Made by a program: the position numbers and the translations under genes | Source of the DNA: an uncultured Verrucomicrobiota bacterium | GTDB lineage: Bacteria > Verrucomicrobiota > Kiritimatiellia > CAIQIC01 > Lenti-01 | Reading direction: 5' to 3' | DNA: 19,831 nt | Assembly: GCA_938003985.1 (NCBI GenBank) | Contig: CALKWZ010000039.1 | Location: 1-19,831, forward strand | The notes under the pieces: generated by a model | The model's database searches: none | What the model was told of the DNA's origin: nothing | What the model saw: only the letters and a program-made list of their open reading frames with translations | Shown here: piece after piece, positions 1-6,571 of the stretch | How the letters are laid out: each line of letters begins with the position of its first letter | How positions within the stretch are numbered: position 1 is the stretch's first letter

Positions 1-46
1 CGAGATGTAGCCGTGACTGGAGTTCAGACGTGTGCTCTTCCGATCT
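1..46 (+). other. Illumina TruSeq adapter contamination
   Basis: These bases are the tail of the P7 adapter (CGAGAT), a six-base index GTAGCC (the reverse complement of TruSeq index 11, GGCTAC) and the full Read 2 primer site, which ends CTCTTCCGATCT at base 46. The match is exact as far as I can recall the adapter sequence. Genomic sequence starts at about base 47. Any reading frame that begins inside this stretch, such as one starting at base 30, is artificial. Confidence 0.97.
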
Positions 47-1110
47 AGCCGGGCGCGGCGCGGACCGCCGCGGCGCTCTTCGTCTTCGTGGCCGCGGTGC
101 TGACGATCCTGGCGAAGAAATCGGCCTATCCGTCGTCGCGCTACTTCGCCCTGCTGACGCCGCTGGTCTATCCGGTCTTCGCGGCGGGCCTCTGGGCCGT
201 CGCCGCCGGCGCGGCGCAGGCGCTCCGGCGGCCGGCCGCCGCGCGCGGGCTTTTCCGCGCGCTGGTGGGCGCGGCGCTGCTGGTCCACGCGGGCCTGTTC
301 CTGCCGGACCTGTACCGGCTGGAGGAAAAGAGCGTGCCCTACGCCACCACGGCGCGCTGGCTCAACGCCCACGCCGAGCCCGGCGCGCCCTATTTCTACG
401 ACTCCGGCGGCTTCGACCTGCGCTACCTGCCCGGCTACTACGCCACGCCGGAACTGACCCCGGCCGTCCACATCGCCGGCAACGGCCCCCTCTACGCGGC
501 GGACGTCGAGCGCATCCAGCGCGACCTGATGCGGCGCTTCCCCGTTTCCTACTTCATCCGCCGCCCCGGTTATCCCTGGCAAGAACCCGAGCGCTTCTAC
601 CGCAATATCGTGGAATCGCGGAATCCGCCCCTGCACCGCCTGCGCCGCCGCGGCATCGTCACCGAAGTGGACACGCGCGACTTCACCGCCGACCTGCGCG
701 AGATCCTCTACAACACCCCGGAAGACGCGTTGGAAATCGCCCGCGCGGCCGGCGAACCGATCTTCGTCGAGTATCCCGGCTTCCGCGCCGGACGCGTCGC
801 GGAAGAAACCTACGGCCACGTCGCGCGCGGCACCGCCGCCGAGCTCGTCGTCCACAATCTGCGCGACGTGCCGCTGCGCGGCTCGTTCCGGATTTCCGGC
901 GCGCTTTCCATCGATGCGGCCGAGGCGACCCTCGAGCTGGCGCTGCCCGGCGGCGGCCGCGACGTCCTGCGGCTGCCGGGCGACCGCATCTGGACCCTGG
1001 AAACGCCGCCGGGCGAACTGCCCACCGGCCGCTCCGCCCTGCGCCTCGCCGTTTCCGCCCCCGCCGCCGACCGGCTGCTCGTGATGGACGTCCGCTTCGT
1101 CGCGCGCTGA
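47..1110 (+). CDS. Membrane glycosyltransferase-like protein (GT-C/GT39-like), 5'-truncated
   Basis: The frame is open from the adapter junction to a TGA at 1108-1110, so the N-terminal part of the gene is missing. The GTG at base 88 is probably not the true start, because a hydrophobic segment continues upstream of it. The visible part begins with three membrane segments (about bases 67-110, 139-220 and 256-310). The second follows a Ser-Ser-Arg-Tyr motif of the kind seen in the last helices of dolichyl-phosphate-mannose/ArnT-like GT-C enzymes. A soluble, probably extracytoplasmic domain of about 230 residues follows. I recognise the general architecture (multi-pass membrane transferase with a soluble C-terminal domain), not a specific substrate. 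Family placement comes from the membrane topology and the RY motif only. It has no close downstream partner: 315 bp separate it from parA. Confidence 0.55.
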
Positions 1111-1128
1111 TCCCCCGCCGCGGCCGGG

Positions 1129-1142
1129 TTTTACGTAGAACG
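1129..1142. repeat. Degenerate TTTTACGT palindrome, copy 1
   Basis: TTTTACGTAGAACG carries the left half-site and AGA spacer of the palindromes at 1266 and 1296. Its right half continues as ACGGACA instead of ACGTAAA, so only one arm is intact. It begins 18 bases after the stop codon of the upstream membrane protein. Confidence 0.6.
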
Positions 1143-1265
1143 GACATAGCCGAGTGCCGAGCCCAAGCCGGGAGGCGCCGGGCGAACGCGAGGTCTATAG
1201 CGCCGCGCTTGGCGCGGCGAGCGAGCGAGGCCCTGCGAGCGGAGCGGCAAAAACTTTGGGCGAGA

Positions 1266-1282
1266 TTTACGTAGAACGTAAA
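1266..1282. repeat. TTTACGT-AGA-ACGTAAA palindrome, copy 2
   Basis: Perfect 7+3+7 inverted repeat. Its centre (base 1274) is 31 bp from the centre of the next palindrome (base 1305), close to three turns of B-DNA, so both would face the same side of the helix. The size and symmetry fit a dimeric DNA-binding protein. The sequence is not the canonical parS (TGTTTCACGTGAAACA). Confidence 0.8.
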
Positions 1283-1295
1283 AACTTTGCGGAAA

Positions 1296-1314
1296 TTTTA
1301 CGTCGTACGTAAAA
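1296..1314. repeat. TTTTACGT-CGT-ACGTAAAA palindrome, copy 3
   Basis: Perfect 8+3+8 inverted repeat with a different central triplet (CGT instead of AGA). Conserved arms and a free spacer are what a protein binding site would show. It lies about 50 bp upstream of the parA -35 region. Confidence 0.8.
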
Positions 1315-1364
1315 CCGGTTGCGGCGCAACGGGCCGGCGCGGGGGGAATGGGCGCGGAAAAAGG

Positions 1365-1392
1365 TTTGCGCGCGGCCGGCGGCGGCTATAAT
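1365..1392 (+). promoter_or_regulatory. Sigma70-like promoter of parA
   Basis: A perfect -10 TATAAT lies at 1387-1392. A weak -35 (TTTGCG, 1365-1370) stands 16 bp upstream. Transcription would start near 1399 and leave a leader of about 26 nt that carries the GAGAGGA ribosome binding site at 1412-1418. Confidence 0.6.
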
Positions 1393-1425
1393 GCCCGGCG
1401 ATCAATTCACCGAGAGGATCCGCGC

Positions 1426-2274
1426 ATGCCCACCCCCATCATCGCCATCGCCAACCAGAAGGGCGGCGTCGGCAAGACGACCACCGCCGTCAATCTCGCC
1501 GCGTGCCTCGCCGAACGGCGCAAGAAGGTCCTGTTGATCGATCTCGATCCGCAGGCCAACGCCACCAGCGGCCTCGGCCTGGCCAAGACCGAGGGCGCCA
1601 GCATCTACGACATCCTCCTGAGCGACAAGCCCATCGCCGACATCGTCCAGAAGACCGCCGACGCGCGCCTCGACGTCGTGGCGTCGGAGGTGGACCTCGC
1701 CGGCGCGGAAATCGACGTCGCCCGCGCGGACCACTATTTGCAGCGGCTGACGATGGCCCTCGAGCCGCTGGCCGCGCAGGACCGCTACGATTTCATCCTG
1801 ATCGACTGCCCGCCGTCGCTGGGCATCCTCACCATGAACGCGCTGTGCGCGGCCGACGGGCTGCTGATTCCGATGCAGTGCGAGTACTACGCGCTGGAAG
1901 GCATCAGCACGATCCTCAACACCGTGGGCAAGCTGCACGACTCCGGCGCCGCGCCGCGCCTGACCGTCGAGGGCATCGTGATGACGATGTTCGACCTGCG
2001 CACGAACCTGTCGCAACAGGTCGTCGGCGAAATCAAGAGCCACTTCCCGGACAAGATCTACGAATCCCTCATTCCCCGCTCCGTGCGCCTGGCGGAGGCG
2101 CCGTCGCACGGGCTGCCGATCATCGCCTACGACGCCAACTGCACCGGCGCCGCGGCCTACCGGCAGCTCGCCCGCGAATTCCTCAAGCGCCGCAAGGGCG
2201 GCGAAGCCCCGGCGGACGCCGCCCTCGCGGCCGCCGAAAAAGACGAAGCCGCCCCCGAAGGCGCCCCGTCCTGA
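1426..2274 (+). CDS. parA: ParA/Soj-family partition ATPase
   Basis: This is a 282-residue P-loop ATPase of the ParA/Soj/MinD superfamily, which uses ATP-dependent dimerisation on DNA to move chromosome or plasmid origins. The deviant Walker A motif KGGVGKTT is at residues 12-19, including the signature lysine (K12). Walker A' DLDPQAN is at 39-45 and Walker B (ILIDCPPS) centres on D127. The family length is normal, and the protein lacks the N-terminal DNA-binding extension of type Ia plasmid ParAs, so it reads as chromosomal Soj-like. The ATG at 1426 is chosen because GAGAGGA lies 7 bases upstream and homology starts there; a longer in-frame extension from 1348 would cross the promoter. The last 35 residues or so are Ala/Glu/Lys-rich. 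The usual partner parB is not next to it: the following gene is a metallo-hydrolase. Confidence 0.93.
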   Translation: MPTPIIAIANQKGGVGKTTTAVNLAACLAERRKKVLLIDLDPQANATSGLGLAKTEGASIYDILLSDKPIADIVQKTADARLDVVASEVDLAGAEIDVARADHYLQRLTMALEPLAAQDRYDFILIDCPPSLGILTMNALCAADGLLIPMQCEYYALEGISTILNTVGKLHDSGAAPRLTVEGIVMTMFDLRTNLSQQVVGEIKSHFPDKIYESLIPRSVRLAEAPSHGLPIIAYDANCTGAAAYRQLAREFLKRRKGGEAPADAALAAAEKDEAAPEGAPS

Positions 2275-2280
2275 TCGATC

Positions 2281-2308
2281 CTGAACCCTGAACCCCGAAG
2301 CCTGATCC
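2281..2308. repeat. CTGANNN heptamer array before the hydrolase start codon
   Basis: Four consecutive 7-bp units (CTGAACC twice, CCGAAGC, CTGATCC) end one base before the TTG start codon at 2310. A further CTGATCG overlaps the parA stop codon but is out of phase with the array. The consensus matches the heptamers near 18617-18708 ahead of mvaS. Confidence 0.75.
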
Positions 2309-2309
2309 C

Positions 2310-3095
2310 TTGTCTCCGCCAGTCCAGCTCCGCGTCTGCGTGCTCGCCTCCGGCAGCAGCGGCAACTGCATCTACGTCGAAAGCCCGGACGCGGCGCTGC
2401 TGATCGACGCGGGGCTTTCCGCGCGTGAAACCCTGCGCCGCCTGGCGGCGGCGGGGCTCGATCCCGCCAAGCTGCGCGCCATCTGCGTGTCGCACGAGCA
2501 CACGGACCACGTCGCGGGCCTCGTCCAGCTCCACAAGCAGCTCGGCGTGGCGCTCTACGCCAACGGCGACACCGCGCGCGGCGTGAAGGGCGGCGCCGAC
2601 CTGCCGTGGAACTTGTTCACGGACGGCTGCCCGTTCGCCGTCGGCGACGTCGAGATCCTGCCGTTTCCGCTGCCGCACGACGCCTACGCGCCGGTCGGCT
2701 TCGTCCTGGCCCGCGGCGCGGCGCGCCTGGGCGTCGCCACCGACCTCGGCATGCCCACCCAGCTCGCCCGCGAGCGCCTGCGCGGCTGCCAGACCCTCGT
2801 GCTCGAAGCCAACCACGACGAAACGCTCGTCCACAGCTCGTTCCGCCCGTGGTCGCTCAAGCAGCGCATTTTGGGCCGCCAAGGGCATCTGTCCAACGAA
2901 ACCGCCGCGGCGCTGCTGGCGGAAATCGCCGGCGACACCCTCCAGCAGGTGTTCCTGGCCCATCTCAGCCAGGAATGCAACAACCTCGACCTGGCGCTCC
3001 ACGTCGTGCGCAAGCACCTGGAATCCGCGGGTCTGTCCCGCATCCGCGTCCTCCCCACCCATCCCGACAAGCCCAGCGAATTCGCCGAGTGGTGA
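2310..3095 (+). CDS. YycJ/WalJ-like MBL-fold metallo-hydrolase
   Basis: This is a 261-residue metallo-beta-lactamase-fold hydrolase. It starts with the family's ASGSSGN block (residues 13-19), has the dinuclear-metal motif HEHTDH at 62-67, further ligand candidates at a PHD and a TDLG block, and ends with the AHLSQECNN block typical of YycJ/WalJ/VicX proteins. Characterised members in Firmicutes act as nucleases linked to mismatch repair; the activity here is inferred. TTG at 2310 is the only plausible start, because an in-frame TGA lies at 2289-2291 and the homology begins within ten codons. There is no clear Shine-Dalgarno sequence: a heptamer array runs up to the start codon. The gap from parA is 35 bp, so co-transcription is likely. 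Confidence 0.85.
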   Translation: MSPPVQLRVCVLASGSSGNCIYVESPDAALLIDAGLSARETLRRLAAAGLDPAKLRAICVSHEHTDHVAGLVQLHKQLGVALYANGDTARGVKGGADLPWNLFTDGCPFAVGDVEILPFPLPHDAYAPVGFVLARGAARLGVATDLGMPTQLARERLRGCQTLVLEANHDETLVHSSFRPWSLKQRILGRQGHLSNETAAALLAEIAGDTLQQVFLAHLSQECNNLDLALHVVRKHLESAGLSRIRVLPTHPDKPSEFAEW

Positions 3096-3107
3096 AAGCC
3101 GGAAGGC

Positions 3108-3136
3108 AAACTACGAAACACGCGAAAGACGCGAAA
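3108..3136 (+). repeat. Left terminal inverted repeat (9-mer based)
   Basis: The repeat is an AA lead followed by 9-bp units CTACGAAAC and ACGCGAAAG, then ACGCGAAA. It pairs with 3521-3549 with mismatches only at repeat positions 12, 21 and 22. It also supplies the only upstream purine-rich stretch (GAAAG at 3124-3128) for the gene it borders. Confidence 0.85.
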
Positions 3137-3546
3137 TGGAATCGGAAATCCTGTTCAAGAATGAGAGCTACCGAATCATGGGGGCCTGCTTCGAGGTCTA
3201 CAAAACCATGGGTTGCGGTTTTCTGGAGGCGGTTTACCAAGAGTGCCTGGCCATCGAATTCCGGGCGCAAGGGATTCCCTTCGTCGAGCATCCCCGACTG
3301 GAACTCGACTTCAAGGGAACGCCCCTGAAACAAACCTACGAGCCCGATTTTCTTTGCTTTGGCGAGATCATCGTCGAAATCAAGGCCACAAAGAACTTGA
3401 TCGACGATTTCAGGGCACAAACGATCAATTATCTCAAAGCCACGAAGAAACAGCTGGCCTTGCTCGTCAATTTCGGCCATTACCCTCAATTGGAGCACGA
3501 ACGGTTCGTCAACGATCCCCTTTCGCGCATTTCGCGTATTTCGTAG
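3136..3546 (+). CDS. GxxExxY protein (PD-(D/E)XK-like)
   Basis: This 136-residue protein carries the name-giving motif as G28-FL-E31-AV-Y34. It also has what looks like a PD-(D/E)XK nuclease core: E20 or E31, then PD at 70-71, then E81-I-K83 (VEIKA). This matches the GxxExxY/PDDEXK_3 family, which is common and often multi-copy in some environmental bacteria and whose function is not established. The length is normal for the family and all core residues are present, so it looks intact. The last nine codons (Ser-Arg-Ile repeats) are encoded by the right inverted repeat, so the C-terminus is a by-product of the repeat. Codon use and GC differ from parA and argS on either side, which suggests acquisition by transfer. 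ATG at 3136 is preceded by a weak GAAAG site 7 bases upstream. Confidence 0.88.
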   Translation: MESEILFKNESYRIMGACFEVYKTMGCGFLEAVYQECLAIEFRAQGIPFVEHPRLELDFKGTPLKQTYEPDFLCFGEIIVEIKATKNLIDDFRAQTINYLKATKKQLALLVNFGHYPQLEHERFVNDPLSRISRIS

Positions 3547-3549
3547 TTT
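3521..3549 (-). repeat. Right terminal inverted repeat (9-mer based)
   Basis: The units TTTCGCGCA, TTTCGCGTA and TTTCGTAGT are followed by TT. The repeat overlaps the end of the GxxExxY gene, and its TAG stop (3544-3546) is part of the repeat. It ends 12 bp before the argS start codon. Confidence 0.85.
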
Positions 3550-3561
3550 ATCAAGGCTGTC

Positions 3562-5283
3562 ATGCAAACGATCAAAGAAATCCTGTCCGCCCGGATCCAC
3601 GCCGCGTTCGCCGCGGCGTTTCCCGACGCCGATTTGTCCGCGCTGAACCTCGACGCCCTGCCGGCCGCCGACGAGTCGTTCGGCGACTACCAGTGCAACG
3701 GCGCCATGGCCGCCGCCAAGGTCCTGCGCCGGCCGCCGCGCGCCGTCGCGGAAGCGGTCGTCGCGCACCTCCCGACGGACGGACTGGTCGCCAAGGCCGA
3801 GATCGCCGGCCCCGGCTTCATCAACCTGACGCTGGCCGACGCCGCCCTCGCGCGCCACCTCGAAGCCGTCCAGGCCGACCCCCTGCTCGGCGTGCCGCAG
3901 CCGGGCGCCGGCAAGAAGCTCATCATCGACTACTCCTCGCCCAACGTCGCCAAGCCGATGCACGTCGCGCACATCCGTTCGACCGTGATCGGCGACGCCC
4001 TCAAGCGCATCCACCGCGCGCTGGGCTACGACGTCCTCGGCGACAACCATCTCGGCGACTGGGGCACGCAGTTCGGCATCCTGATCATGGGCTACCGGAA
4101 CTTCCTCGATGCCGCCGCGCTCGAAACCTCTCCGGTCGACGAACTCCAGCGGGTCTACGTCCTCTCGCACCAGAAGTGCGAGGAAGATCCGGCGTGGAAG
4201 GACCAGGCCCGCGCCGAACTCGTCAAGCTGCAGGCGGGCGATCCCGACAACCGCGCGCTCTGGCAGAAGTTCATCGATCTTTCGATGATCGAATTCAACC
4301 GCATCTACGGCCGCCTCGGCGTTTCCTTCGAGCTCGTCCGCGGCGAGTCGTTCTACAACGACGCGCTGCCCGGCGTCGTCGAGAAGCTCCAGGCCCTCGG
4401 CCTCGTGCGCGAAAGCGAAGGCGCGCTGGTCGCGTTCCTGGAGGACGAGAAGCTGCCGCCCTGCATCGTGCGCAAGTCCGACGGCGGCTACAACTACGCC
4501 ACGACCGACGTCGCCACGGTGTTCTCGCGCGAAGCCGAATTCCGTCCCGACGGAATCGTCTACGTCACCGACGAGCGCCAGCAGCTGCACTTCCGCCAGT
4601 TCTTCGCGCTCGCGAAGAAAGCCGGCGCGCAGACCCCGCTGCGGCACATCTGGTTCGGCCTGATGCGCCTGCCGGAGGGCCTGCTCTCGACCCGCAAGGG
4701 CACCGCGATCAAGCTCGACCTGCTGCTCGACGAAGCCGAGAAGCGCGCGCTGGACCTCGTCAAGCAGGCTTCGCCCGAGATGCCCGCGGAGCAGCAGCGG
4801 GCCGTCGCGCGCGCCGTGGGCATCGGCGCGGTCAAGTACGCCGACCTCTCGCAGAATCCGCAGTCGGCCGTCACCTTCACCTGGGAAAAGGCGCTGGCGA
4901 TGGACGGCAATTCCGCGCCGTATCTCCAATACGCCTACGCCCGCATCGCGTCGGTCATCGACAAGCACGCCGAGCGGTTCCCGGACTGCGACTGGCGGAA
5001 AGAGCCCATCGTTCTCGACGCCCCGCAGGCCCGGCGCCTGGCCGTGCGCCTGGCGCGCTTCGGCGACGCCGTGTTCGAAGCGGCCGAGCAGGAGAAGCCC
5101 TCGCTGCTGGCGGACGCGCTCTACGACCTGTCGCAAGCCTATTCCAGCTTCTACCAGAACGTGCCGTTCCTCAAGGCCGATCCGGGCATCCGCGAAAGCC
5201 GCGTGCGCCTGTGCGACCTCGTCGCGCAGATCCTGCGCCGCGGCCTGGCCCTGCTCGGCATCGACACCCCCGACCGCATCTGA
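3562..5283 (+). CDS. argS: Arginyl-tRNA synthetase
   Basis: This 573-residue class I aminoacyl-tRNA synthetase charges tRNA-Arg in the cytoplasm. The N-terminal Arg-specific domain covers about residues 1-105. The HIGH-equivalent is HVAH (134-137) in the ArgRS block SSPNVAKPMHVAHIRS. DNHLGDWGTQFG (161-172) follows. The KMSKS-equivalent is the degenerate STRKG (376-380), normal for ArgRS. A DALR-type anticodon-binding domain occupies about the last 115 residues. The size is typical. ATG at 3562 has AAGG at 3553-3556 as a ribosome binding site; this site lies just beyond the right inverted repeat of the GxxExxY unit. The stop TGA overlaps the ribosome binding site of the next gene, so the two are probably translated together. 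Confidence 0.96.
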   Translation: MQTIKEILSARIHAAFAAAFPDADLSALNLDALPAADESFGDYQCNGAMAAAKVLRRPPRAVAEAVVAHLPTDGLVAKAEIAGPGFINLTLADAALARHLEAVQADPLLGVPQPGAGKKLIIDYSSPNVAKPMHVAHIRSTVIGDALKRIHRALGYDVLGDNHLGDWGTQFGILIMGYRNFLDAAALETSPVDELQRVYVLSHQKCEEDPAWKDQARAELVKLQAGDPDNRALWQKFIDLSMIEFNRIYGRLGVSFELVRGESFYNDALPGVVEKLQALGLVRESEGALVAFLEDEKLPPCIVRKSDGGYNYATTDVATVFSREAEFRPDGIVYVTDERQQLHFRQFFALAKKAGAQTPLRHIWFGLMRLPEGLLSTRKGTAIKLDLLLDEAEKRALDLVKQASPEMPAEQQRAVARAVGIGAVKYADLSQNPQSAVTFTWEKALAMDGNSAPYLQYAYARIASVIDKHAERFPDCDWRKEPIVLDAPQARRLAVRLARFGDAVFEAAEQEKPSLLADALYDLSQAYSSFYQNVPFLKADPGIRESRVRLCDLVAQILRRGLALLGIDTPDRI

Positions 5284-5296
5284 GAGGATGTTGCCC

Positions 5297-6559
5297 ATGA
5301 ACAAACCGACCGTTTCGCCGTTGCTCGCCGCCCTCCTCCTCGCTCTCGGAATCGGCGCCGCCGCGGCGCCCGTGCCGGCCGCCTTCTTCGTGGCCAACTG
5401 GAACGTCGAAAACCTCTACGACACCGTCGATGACCCCGACAACGACGGCGACGACGAATTCCTGCCCAACAACGTCACCACCCGCTGGACGCAGGTGCGC
5501 TACGAGACCAAGCTCGACAACCTCGCGCAGGTGATTTCGGGCATGAACGACGGCGCCGGGCCGGACGTCCTCGGCCTCGAGGAGGTCGAAAACGAGGACG
5601 TCGTGCGCGACCTGGTCGAGCGCCTGCCGGGCAAGCGCTACGGCATCGTCCACGCGGATTCGCCCGATCCCCGCGGCATCGACACGGCCATGCTGTTCAA
5701 CCGGGCGCGCTTCGCGCTGCTGGAGTCGCACGCCTACAAGGTGCCCCTGAAATGGGGCGAAACCCGCGACATCCTCCACGCCGTCCTCGAAGACCGCGAC
5801 GGCGAAAAGCTCCACGTGCTGGTGAACCACTGGCCCTCGCGCGGCGGCGGCATCGAGGCGTCCGAAATGAAACGCGTGGTGGCGGCCCGGACGCTGGCCA
5901 AGGCCATCGAACGCATCTACCGGCGCGAACCCGCGGCCCGCATCGTCATCCTCGGCGACTTCAACGACACGCCGTCCGACCGTTCCATCCGCGAGGTGCT
6001 CGACGCGGAATTCTATCCGGCGCCGTCCGGCGAATACGACGCGGCGAAGATCTACAATCTCGCCTCCGGCAAGGCCAAGGCGGGCCAGGGCTCCTTCTTC
6101 CACGCCTTCGACGGCAAAGTGGAATGGCGCATGTACGACCAGATCATGGCCTCGGGCGCCCTCCTGCAGAACGCCGGCGGCCGCCGCAGCGAAATCTCCC
6201 TGTGGGTCGACAAGCCGGCGTTCATGGTGGAGGAACACGGCTGGGACAAGGGCTCGCCCGTGCCCACCTTCGAGAACCAGGAAGACTACGAAGGCGGCTA
6301 CAGCGACCACTTCCCCGTCGGCGTGCGCTTCGCCTATCTGGACGACGCGCCGGCGGCGGCGAAACCGGCGCCGGAAAAACCCGCCCCCGCGATCGCGAAA
6401 CCGGTTGTTCCGGCCCCCGCCAAGGTCCAGGCTTCGGTGCCCGACGAATCCGCGCGGCGCGCGGCGCCGGCCGCGGCCAAGCCCCAACCGGCCCCGGCGA
6501 AACCGGCGCGGCCCGCCGCGGCGAAGAAGACCGAATTCGACGAGCCCGTCGTCTGGTAG
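5297..6559 (+). CDS. Exported endonuclease/exonuclease/phosphatase (EEP) family protein
   Basis: This 420-residue protein has a signal peptide (hydrophobic core about residues 9-21, Ala-rich cleavage region near 23-29), so it acts outside the cytoplasm. The EEP fold motifs are in order: NWNVENLYD (34-42), the metal-binding EEVEN (95-99), VNHWPS (176-181), ILGDFNDTPSD (218-228) and SDHFPVG (336-342). Known relatives are Mg-dependent nucleases or phosphodiesterases; the substrate is unknown here. Residues 351-420 form a low-complexity Ala/Pro/Lys tail that ends FDEPVVW. ATG at 5297 is preferred over ATG 5288 because GAGAGGA (5282-5288) lies 8 bases upstream of the former and overlaps the latter. 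It is coupled to argS and faces the DUF481 gene with a 12-bp gap. Confidence 0.85.
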   Translation: MNKPTVSPLLAALLLALGIGAAAAPVPAAFFVANWNVENLYDTVDDPDNDGDDEFLPNNVTTRWTQVRYETKLDNLAQVISGMNDGAGPDVLGLEEVENEDVVRDLVERLPGKRYGIVHADSPDPRGIDTAMLFNRARFALLESHAYKVPLKWGETRDILHAVLEDRDGEKLHVLVNHWPSRGGGIEASEMKRVVAARTLAKAIERIYRREPAARIVILGDFNDTPSDRSIREVLDAEFYPAPSGEYDAAKIYNLASGKAKAGQGSFFHAFDGKVEWRMYDQIMASGALLQNAGGRRSEISLWVDKPAFMVEEHGWDKGSPVPTFENQEDYEGGYSDHFPVGVRFAYLDDAPAAAKPAPEKPAPAIAKPVVPAPAKVQASVPDESARRAAPAAAKPQPAPAKPARPAAAKKTEFDEPVVW

Positions 6560-6571
6560 GCCCGGCCGGCC

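Larger units (their letters stand above)
1111..1386. other. Gene-free region upstream of parA
   Basis: No credible reading frame lies here. The stretch holds the three TTTACGT-type palindromes listed separately. It also holds a GC-rich part (about 1145-1245) with recurring GCGAGCG and GGCGC words, and two direct copies of a 31-bp unit at 1249-1279 and 1280-1310 that are 24/31 identical. Each 31-bp unit starts with AAAAACTTTG and ends in a palindrome half-site. Base composition around 1249-1315 is clearly more AT-rich than the genes. I see no rho-independent terminator for the upstream gene. Confidence 0.7.
3108..3549 (+). mobile_element. Candidate GxxExxY mini-element with terminal inverted repeats
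   Basis: The 442-bp unit consists of one small gene and two 29-bp inverted repeats (3108-3136 and 3521-3549, 26/29 matching). The left repeat ends on the first base of the start codon. The right repeat contains the last codons and the TAG stop. The unit has visibly lower GC than the genes on both sides. It sits in an otherwise tiny spacer, 12 bp after the hydrolase stop and 12 bp before the argS start. The pentamer AAGGC touches the left end (3103-3107) and recurs 3 bp beyond the right end (3553-3557), which might be a target duplication or chance. No transposase is present. Mobility is inferred. Confidence 0.6.

Noticed and set aside
30..1274. A long plus-strand reading frame starting at base 30
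   Set aside because: Its first residues translate the Illumina adapter, and the rest is an Arg/Pro/Gly-rich shadow of the membrane-protein gene in another frame.
1266..1314. Canonical parS sites for ParB
   Set aside because: The palindromes contain ACGT but differ from TGTTTCACGTGAAACA in symmetry and spacing, with a 3-bp centre between two ACGT words.
2965..5397. An 810-codon minus-strand reading frame opposite argS
   Set aside because: It is antisense to a clear argS and has composition typical of GC-rich shadow frames (repetitive Val/Glu/Arg/Asp), with no domain.
6560..6571. Bidirectional terminator between the EEP and DUF481 genes
   Set aside because: The 12-bp gap is GC-rich and partly palindromic (GGCCGGCC), but it is too short and lacks T-tracts to support a call.
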